Positions 54,801 through 63,800 of a DNA stretch of 64,000 bases are shown here, in pieces. The position numbers were made by a program, and so were the translations under genes. Origin of the DNA: G963663315 sp965231905 (GTDB lineage: Bacteria > Pseudomonadota > Gammaproteobacteria > Arenicellales > Poriferihabitantaceae); contig CBDDOO010000001.1 of NCBI GenBank assembly GCA_965231905.1, forward strand, positions 868,001 to 932,000, written 5' to 3'. The notes under the pieces are model-generated. The model saw only the letters and a list, made by a program, of their open reading frames with translations, did not search any database and was not told the origin of the DNA. Position 1 is the first letter of the stretch. Each line of letters begins with the position of its first letter.

Positions 54801-57800
54801 CCGTTGCCGAGGATGTATCGGTGGCGCCGACGATTACGGTAACCGCGGAGGCCAATACGAGAACCGCCTTCAACAAGGAACACAGCATCACCGTCAGCGT
54901 AGGCGCGTCCGGGGACCAGGCCAAAGCGCCCGCCGATTATGCGGCAGTGACTGATTTCACCATCACCGTGCCCGCGAACCAGAAAAGCGCCACCGGCACG
55001 TTCGTCCTGGCCCCGGTCGATGACAGCATCGACGAGGCCGACGAGATTCTGAGTGTAACCGGCTCATCCGGCAACATCTTCGTGCGTCCGGCAACCATCG
55101 CCATAACCGACGATGACCCGACGCCGGCCCTGACCCTTGCGCTTGTCCCCGCGACCATCAGCGAAAGCGGCGCCGCCAACGCGAGCGTCGTCAGCGCCAG
55201 TATGAATGGTCTGTCAGGAGAGGACATCGAGCTGGTGGTTTATACGGAGAAAATTTCCCGGCATGCCGTCCCTGGCGACCTCGCTGTAAGCGAGAATGCC
55301 GTTCTGACCATTTCTTCCGGAGCCACCACCAGTACCGGCCCGGTTACCTTGACCGCAGTGGACAACAGGGTGGATTCAGATGATAAGGAGTTCCGGGTCT
55401 TCGCCCGCGTCAGGAAAGGTCACGGCGTGGTCTCTCCGTCTCCCCTGACGCTGACCGTCACGGACGATGATACGCGCGGCGTGACGATCGCGCCATCCGC
55501 GCTGGCCCTGGACGAAAAAGACGACGACAGTACCATGGCGACCAAAGAGCACGAGGGCGAGTACAGCGTTGTGCTGGACAGTAAGCCGAGCGGCGATGTC
55601 GTCATCAATCTGGCCAGTGACTCGACCGACCTGACGATTGCCCCGGTGAAGCTCACCTTTACTCCGGCGAACTGGAACACGGCGCAGAAAGTCACCGTCA
55701 CTGCGATAGATGACGCCGATATTAACCCGGAGTCAACCCGCGCCGCCGCCATCCGCCATACAGTGGCCGCGTCCGGCACGGACTATGCCTCTGTCAAGGC
55801 GGCCCCGCTCAGCGTCACGATCCAGGATGACGAGGGGCGGCAAGTGGAGATTGCGCTGGATGACGCCGATGGCCGGGTTGTTGAAGGCGGCAGCGCCAAT
55901 GTCTCCGTGTCTCTGAGCGGCGGTACGCTCAGTAATAATCTGGTCGTACCGATCACGGTCAGTGGCGCCCAGGCGGCTGATTACAGTTTTCCCGCAGGCA
56001 TCACCATTGCCGCTGGCGCAACCAGCGCCAGCGCCGCCATCAGTCTGGTGGACGACGCGGTTGACGAGCCAACGGAAACTCTGACCCTGGCCATCGGGAC
56101 ATTGCCGGAGCCGGTGCGCGCGGGTTCGGTGAAGTCGGTGGAGCTGGCCATTATTGATGGAGACGCCACCAGCGTGGTGATGGCGCGGGCGCCGCCCGAC
56201 TCCACCAGCGCCATCGCCGAGAATGGCGGCGTCGCGGAAATGACCGTGACTGCCGGGCGCGCTCTGGTGGGTGGCGAAACGCTCACCGCGCCGTTGACTG
56301 TCAGCGGTTCCGGCGTCATTGCCGCCGACTATCGCGTACGACTGAAATCCGGCGCCAGTCTGAACAGCGGTGTCACGCTGAATACCGCTGACCCCTACAG
56401 CCCGGGCGCCCCGGCCCTGGTATTTACCGGCAACGATTCGACCACCTCGCCGGTGCGTATCGCCACACTCGAACTGGTCGGCGCCGACGACAGCATCGAC
56501 GAAGGCGATTCGGAAACCATCAGCCTGTCCTTTGGCAGTGTTGTCAGCAATCTGGACCGCGTTTCCGGTACAGGTACAGGCGGAACTTCGGCCAGCGGCG
56601 CGGTGGCGGTGGAGGTTACGGATGATGACGCGACGCCGGTGGCGACGCTGGTACTGACGCCTTCGAGCATCGCCGAGAGCGGGAAGGGGAATGTCAGTAC
56701 CGTGACCGCGACGTTGAGCGGGGAGTCGAGCGAAGCGGTGGTCTTGACGGTATCGGCGGCGGCGGTGGCTCCGGCGGTGGCGGGGGACTTTGCGTTGATG
56801 AGTAGTACCAAAGAGTTGACGATTGCGGCCGGCGCCTTGAGCAGTAGCGGGGTAGTGACGGTGACGGCGGTGGACAATGATGTAGACGCCGCGAACAAGA
56901 AGGTGACGGTATCGGCCGGCGCGAGCGGCGGGCATGGAGTGGCGCCGCCGGCGGGCGTGGCGCTGACGATCACCGATGATGATACGCGCGGGGTGGTGGT
57001 GCCCACAGGTGTGGAATCTGTGGTCAGTGTGCGCGAGAGCGATGACACCGGCACCCCTTCCCAGCGCGAAGACCAGGCGACCTATACGGTGAAGCTGGCG
57101 AGCGAGCCGACCGGCGGCGATGTGACGATTGCGGTAGCGAGCGCGGACACGGACGCCGCCACGGTCTCCCCGGTGAACCTGGTATTCACCGCCAAAAACT
57201 GGAATGTGGCGCAGACCGTAACGGTCAGTGGGGTGAACGATGACGTGCACAACACCAACGACCTGCGTACCACGTACATTTCCCACATAGTGAGCGTGTC
57301 GGGCACGGATTACGATTCGGTGAGGTCGAGTCATCTTGTGAATGTGGTGGTGAATGATGATGATGGTCCGCCGACCGGGGTGAGGCTGTCGGTGAACCCG
57401 GCGAGCGTATCGGAAGACGCTGGCGCCAGGGTGGTGACGGTAACCGCGGCGCCGACCGGCGGTTCGGCCTTTGCGGAGTCGAAGACAGTGCGGGTGACGG
57501 TGGGCGCGGCGACGGACAGCGCCGATTCACCGGCGGACTACGCGGCGGTGAGCGCCTTTGACGTAACGATTGCGGCTGGCGCTCCGAGCGGTACGCAGAC
57601 CTTCACGCTGACGCCGGTGGATGACGACATTGATGAAGAGGCTGGCGAAGCGATTTCGGTGAGCGGCGCGCTGTCCGGCTTTACCATTGACCCGGTGAGC
57701 GTGACGCTGACCGATGAAGATGAGCGCGGGGTTTCGGTGACGCCGGTTGTGCTGACGCTGGACGAAGAGGACACGGCTTCGACGCCGGGTACGACCGAGA

Positions 57801-60800
57801 ATGTGGGGACTTACGAAGTGGTTCTGGAGAGCGAGCCGACCGGCGCGGTGACGGTGAGCTTGAGCAACAGCGACGCCACGGTCGTGGGCCTGAGCGACGC
57901 CAGTTTGAGTTTCGACGACAGCAACTGGAGTACGGCGCAGACGGTGACCGTGACGGCGGTGGCGGACGCTTTTGACAATGCGGGCGACAAGCGCACCGCG
58001 ACCATCGGTCATACGGTGAGCGCGGTGGACACGGACTATGCGGATGAGACCGCGGACCCGGTCGTCGTGACGGTGACCGATGACGATGACGCGCCGACGC
58101 AGGCGACGCTGACGGTATCGCCCGCCACCGTATCGGAAGACGCTGGCGCCACCGAAGTGACGGTGACCGCGACGTTATCGGGGACTTCGCGCTTCGCCGA
58201 AGCGAAGACGGTGGCGGTGGAGGTCGGGACGGCGGGCGACAGCGCTGTCGAGGGTACGGACTACAAGACGGTGGGTGCGCTGAATATCACGATTGCCGGT
58301 GGCGCGGCCAGTGGCAGCGTGAAGTTCAGTCTGGAGCCGACCGATGACGACTGGCACGAAGGCAACGAGCGGCTGAGTGTTGCGGGCACATTGGCTGGAG
58401 TGAACTTCACGGATACCCATATTGACATTACCGATGATGACGCGGCGCCGGACGGCGTGACGCTGACGGTGGACCCCGCGAGCGTATCGGAAGGGGCGAC
58501 CAAAGCGACCGAAGTGACGGTCACGGCGACCGTAAACGGCTCCACTACCTATAGTGAGGGCAAGACGGTGACGGTATCGGTCGGCGATTCAGCCGACAGC
58601 GCCACAGAGGGCACGGACTACGAAGCGGTGACGGACATCGACATCGTGATTCCGGCTGGCGCGGGCAGCGCGACCGGAACGTTCAGCCTGGAGCCGAAAG
58701 ACGATAGCGCCGATGAGCCGACCGAGACCCTGTCGGTTACCGGCTCCGCGACCGGCGGCGCTACGGTGAGCGGGACGCAGGTCTCGCTGACCGATGATGA
58801 TGTCACGCCGATTGTGTTGAGTCGCTCCGGCGGCGCGGCGTTTATTGAAGAAGACGGCGGCAGCGTTGAGGTCAGCGTATCTTTGGGACGGGCGCTGGCG
58901 ACCGGCGAGCGTGTGACGGTTCCGTTGGTGATCAGTGACGCGGTAGTGACGACCGACTACACGCTGGGGCTGAAGGGCGCCACGACCGGGGTTACGCTGT
59001 TGACCACCAGCCCGCACAGCGCGCAGAACCCGGCGCTTCGCTTTATCGGTCCGAGCGCGTCCTCGGCGACCCTGACGCTGACCGCGGTCAATAACGATGA
59101 CACCATCGAGCGCACGGTGAGGATCGTTTATGGCGCCAGCGCCCGGGCGCCGTCTTCATCCGGTCTGGACGGAAGCTTTACGACCTCCGGCGCTCCGGTT
59201 GTTGTGCCGATTGCCGATGATGACGCGCAGATCACGATTGCGGCGGCGGAGGCGGCGGAGGGTAGCGCGGTGGTGTTCACGGTGACCTTGCCGGCCGCCG
59301 CCCCGTCCGGCGGAGTGACCATTGACTACGCCATCTCGGATGGTCGCGGCGTGTCCACGGACACGTACCAGGTGGCGACTTCCGCCGACTACACGGCGGC
59401 GGCGAATGACGCTTCGCTGTCCATTGCCGCCGGAGACCGCAGTGGAACGATTTCGGTGGCGACGACCCAGGACAATACCTATGAGGGAGACCACTACTTC
59501 ACGGTGACCTTGAGCAATCCCAGCCGCATGACGGTCAGCCGTACCGCAGGTTCCGCGGTGGGCACGATCACCGATGTGGCCGACACGCCGGTTTTCGCGT
59601 TCTCATCGGCGACCGGTTCGGTGGATGAGGGGGATGGAACCATTACTCTGACGGTTGACAAGAGCGGGACTTCCCTGGTGGCGTCGACGGTGGATTACGC
59701 GACTGCGGACGGGACCGCCGAAGCGGGTGAGGACTATACAACAAAGACCGGTACATTGAGTTTTGCGGCGGCGGATGCCCGTAAGACCTTCGAGGTCACG
59801 ATTGACGATGACGTGATGGACGAGGTTGCGGAGACCTTCGCGGTCGCTCTGACGGCGGGCGCTCACGCTGCGCTTGGAACGGTGAAAACGCAGACGGTGA
59901 CGATCACCGATGATGACGCGGCGCCGACCGGGGTCACGCTGTCGGTATCGCCTTCGAGCGTATCGGAAGGCGCCAAGGCGACTGATATTACGGTGACGGC
60001 GACGGTGACCGGCGGCACGACTTACGCCGACGACAAGACGGTCACGGTGAAGGTCGGCGAAGCGGCTGACAGCGCGAAGTCCGGTACGGATTACGAAGCG
60101 GTGGCGGATCAGACGATCACCATTGCGGCTGGCGCCGCGAGCGCGACCGGGAAGTTCAAGCTGACGCCGAAAGACGATGCCCTGAACGAAACGGGCGAGA
60201 CCTTGTCGATCACCGGCGCCGCGACCGGCGTGTCGATCACCGGCGCCCAGGTAACGATCACCGATGATGACGTGACGCCGACTGTGGAGCTTGTATTGAC
60301 CCCGGCCAGCATTGCCGAGAGCGGCGCGGGCAACCGGAGCGTAGTGACGGCGACGTTGAGCGGTCGTTCGAGCAAGGCGGTGGTCTTGACGGTATCGGCG
60401 GCGGCGGTGTCTCCGGCGGTGGCGGGGGACTTTACGTTGAGTAGTACCACAAAGTTGACGATTGCCGCCGGCGCCACCGCCAGTACCGGCCTGGTGACCG
60501 TGACGGCGGTGGACAATGAGGTAGACGCCGCCAACAAACAGGTGACGGTATCGGCCACCGCGAGCGGCGGGCATGGAGTAGCGACTCCGGCCAACGTGGC
60601 GCTGACTATCACCGATGACGATACGCGGGGAGTGGTTCTGTCCGAGACTTCGGTGACGGTTGCGGAGGGCGGCACGAAAACCTATACGGTGAAACTGGCG
60701 AGTCAGCCGACGGTGGATGTGGTGGTGACGATCGCGGGCGCCGGGGATGTGACGGTGGATACGGATACGGGGGACCCTGGCGACCAGAATACGCTGACCT

Positions 60801-63800
60801 TCACCACCGGCAACTGGAGTACGGTGCAGACGGTGACGGTGATTGCGGGTGAGGATACGGATGTGTCCAACGACACAGCGACGCTGAAGCACACGGCTGC
60901 GGGTGGAGATTACGCATCGGTGACGAAAGACCTGACGGTGACGGTGACGGACGATGATGTTCCGGCGGTGACGATTACGGGCGGGACGGCGGTGACCGAG
61001 GGAGCGGATGCGGTGTTCACGGTGACGGCGACCCCGGTTCCGGCGGCTGATCTGGTGGTGAATCTGGAAGTGGCGGACGCGGCCAACAGTGACTTTGTGC
61101 TGGCGGCGAATGAAGGATCGGGCAAGACGGTGACGATACCGGAGAGCGGTACGGTGACGTACCGGGTCGCGACGGTCAACGATACCGGAGCGAACGCCGA
61201 TGAGGCGGACGGGGTGGTGACGGTGGCGGTCGCGGTCAGCGACGACGATCCGGCGACCTACACGGTGGGCGCGACCGCGAGCGCGGGCGTGACGGTGAAC
61301 GACAACGACGCGACGGTTGTGACGCTGACCACGCCGGACGCGAGCGCTACGGAAGAAAGTTCGACCGCGACCGCGAGTCTGGCGCTGACGCTGGGACGGG
61401 CCTTGCGGTCTGGCGAATCCCTGTCGGTTCCGTTGCAGTTTAGTGGGGGTACGGTGGGCACGGACTTTGCACTGTCGTTGTCGGGGACTGCGACCGGAGT
61501 GGGACTGGTGGCGAATACGGGGGTTGTGACCTTCACCGGCAGCGCCGGAGGTTCGGCGACGGTGGCGACAGTTGCGCTGGCGGCTCTGTCGGACGCGGAC
61601 GCGGCGAATGACACGGTGACGGTATCGATCCCGGATTCTGACACGCGCAGCGACCCGGCTGATCAGGCCGAGCCGGTATTGACGGCTACGGGATTGAGCG
61701 GCGGAGCGAGCGGAGATCGCACGGGCAACGGCGAGATTACGGTAACGGATGACGACACGGCCGGATTGACGCTGACGCCGGATTCCCTGACGGTGACCGA
61801 AGGCGGAACGAATACTTATACGGTGAAACTGGCGACACAGCCATCGGCTCCGGTGACGGTGACGGTGACGGGCGCGGGAGATGTGACGGTCAACAAGACC
61901 GACGGCGCGGCGGGTGTCAGCCAGATCCTGACCTTCACGACCACCAACTGGAGTACGGCGCAGACGGTGACGGTGATTGCGGGTGAGGATGATGACGCCG
62001 CCAACGACACGGCGACGCTGACGCACACGGCGACGGGCGGGGATTATGGTTCGGTGACGAAGAACCTGGTGGTGACGGTGACCGATAATGACGAGGCCGG
62101 ATTGACGCTGACGCCGGACGCGCTGGCGGTAGGAGAAGGCGACAGCAAAACCTACACGGTGGCGCTGGCGAGTAAACCGACGGGGGATGTGACGGTGACG
62201 GTTGCTTCGAACAACACGGATGTGACGGTGGATACGGACCCGGATATCGGTGGCGCCCAGACGACGCTGACGTTCAGCCGGACTGCGGCGGCCACCTTGT
62301 GGAGCAAGGCGCGGACAGTGACGGTGACGGCGGGGCCGGATACGGATGTGGCCAATGATATAGCGACGTTGAAGCACACGGCTGCGGGTGGAGATTACGC
62401 ATCGGTGACGGAAGACCTGACGGTAACGGTAACGGACGATGATGTTCCGGCGGTGACGATTGCGGGCGGGACGGCGGTGACCGAGGGTTCGGATGTGGTG
62501 TTCACGGTGACGGCGACCCCGGTTCCGGCGGCGGATCTGGTGGTGAATCTGGAAGTGACGGACGCGGCCAATTCGGACTTTGTAGCGGCGTCTGATCAGG
62601 GAACCGGCAAGACGGTGACGATACCGACCAGTGGTACGATGACGTACCGGGTCGCGACGGTCAATGACACCGGAGCGAGCGCTGATGAGGCTGATGGAGT
62701 CGTGACGGTGACGGTCGCGGTCAGCGACGACGATCCGGCGACCTACACGGTGGGCGCGACCGCGAGCGCGGGCGTGACGGTGAACGACAACGACGCGACG
62801 GTTGTGACGCTGACCACGCCGGACGCGAGCGCTACGGAAGAAAGTTCGACCGCGACCGCGAGTCTGGCGCTGACCCTGGGGCGGGCCTTGCGGTCTGGCG
62901 AATCCCTGGCGGTTCCGTTGCAGTTTAGTGGGGGTACGGTGGCTACGGACTTTGCGTTATCGTTGTCGGGGACTGCGGCCGGAGTGAGTCTGGCGGCGGG
63001 TACGGGGGTTGTGACCTTCACCGGCAGCGCCGGAGGTTCGGCGACGGTGGCGACGGTTGCGCTGGCGGCGTTGTCGGATGATGACGCGGTGAATGATGTG
63101 GTGACGGTATCGATCCCGGATTCTGACACGCGCAGCGACCCGGCTGATCAGGCCGAGCCGGTATTGACGGCTACGGGATTGAGCGGCGGAGCGAGCGGAG
63201 ATCGCACGGGCAACGGACAGATTGCCGTGACGGACAATGACACGGCGGCCTTCACACTGACGCCGACCGCTCTGACGGTAGCGGAAGGCGCGAGCAAAAC
63301 CTACACGGTGGCTCTGGCGACGCGGCCATCGGCTCCGGTGACGGTGACGGTGACGGGCGCGGGAGATGTGACGGTCAACAAGACCGACGGCGCGGCGGGC
63401 GTCAGCCAGGCCCTGACCTTCACCACCACCAACTGGAGTACGGCGCAGACGGTGACGGTGATTGCGGGTGAGGATGATGACGCCGCCAACGACACGGCGA
63501 CGCTGAAGCACACGGCGGCGGGTGGGGATTACGCCACGGTGGAACAGGACCTTACGGTGACGGTGACCGATGACGACGAGGCCGGATTGACGCTGATGCC
63601 GAACGCGCTGACGGTAGGAGAAGGCGACAGCAAAACCTACACGGTGGCTCTGGCGACGGAGCCGACGGCTCCGGTGACGGTGGCGGTGGCGGGCGCCGGG
63701 GATGTGACGGTGGACACGGATTCGGGGGACCCTGGCGACCAGAATACGCTGACCTTCAGCCCGACTGAGACGGCTACCCTGTGGAGCAAGACGCAGACGG

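Noticed and set aside
59603..62377. A 924-codon open frame on the minus strand with Arg/His/Gly-rich product
   Set aside because: It is the antisense of the Calx-beta array. The high GC and repetitive ACG/GTG codons remove stops from the opposite strand, and the product has no domain. The same applies to the minus frames at 55733-57334, 49652-50848 and 50969-52642.
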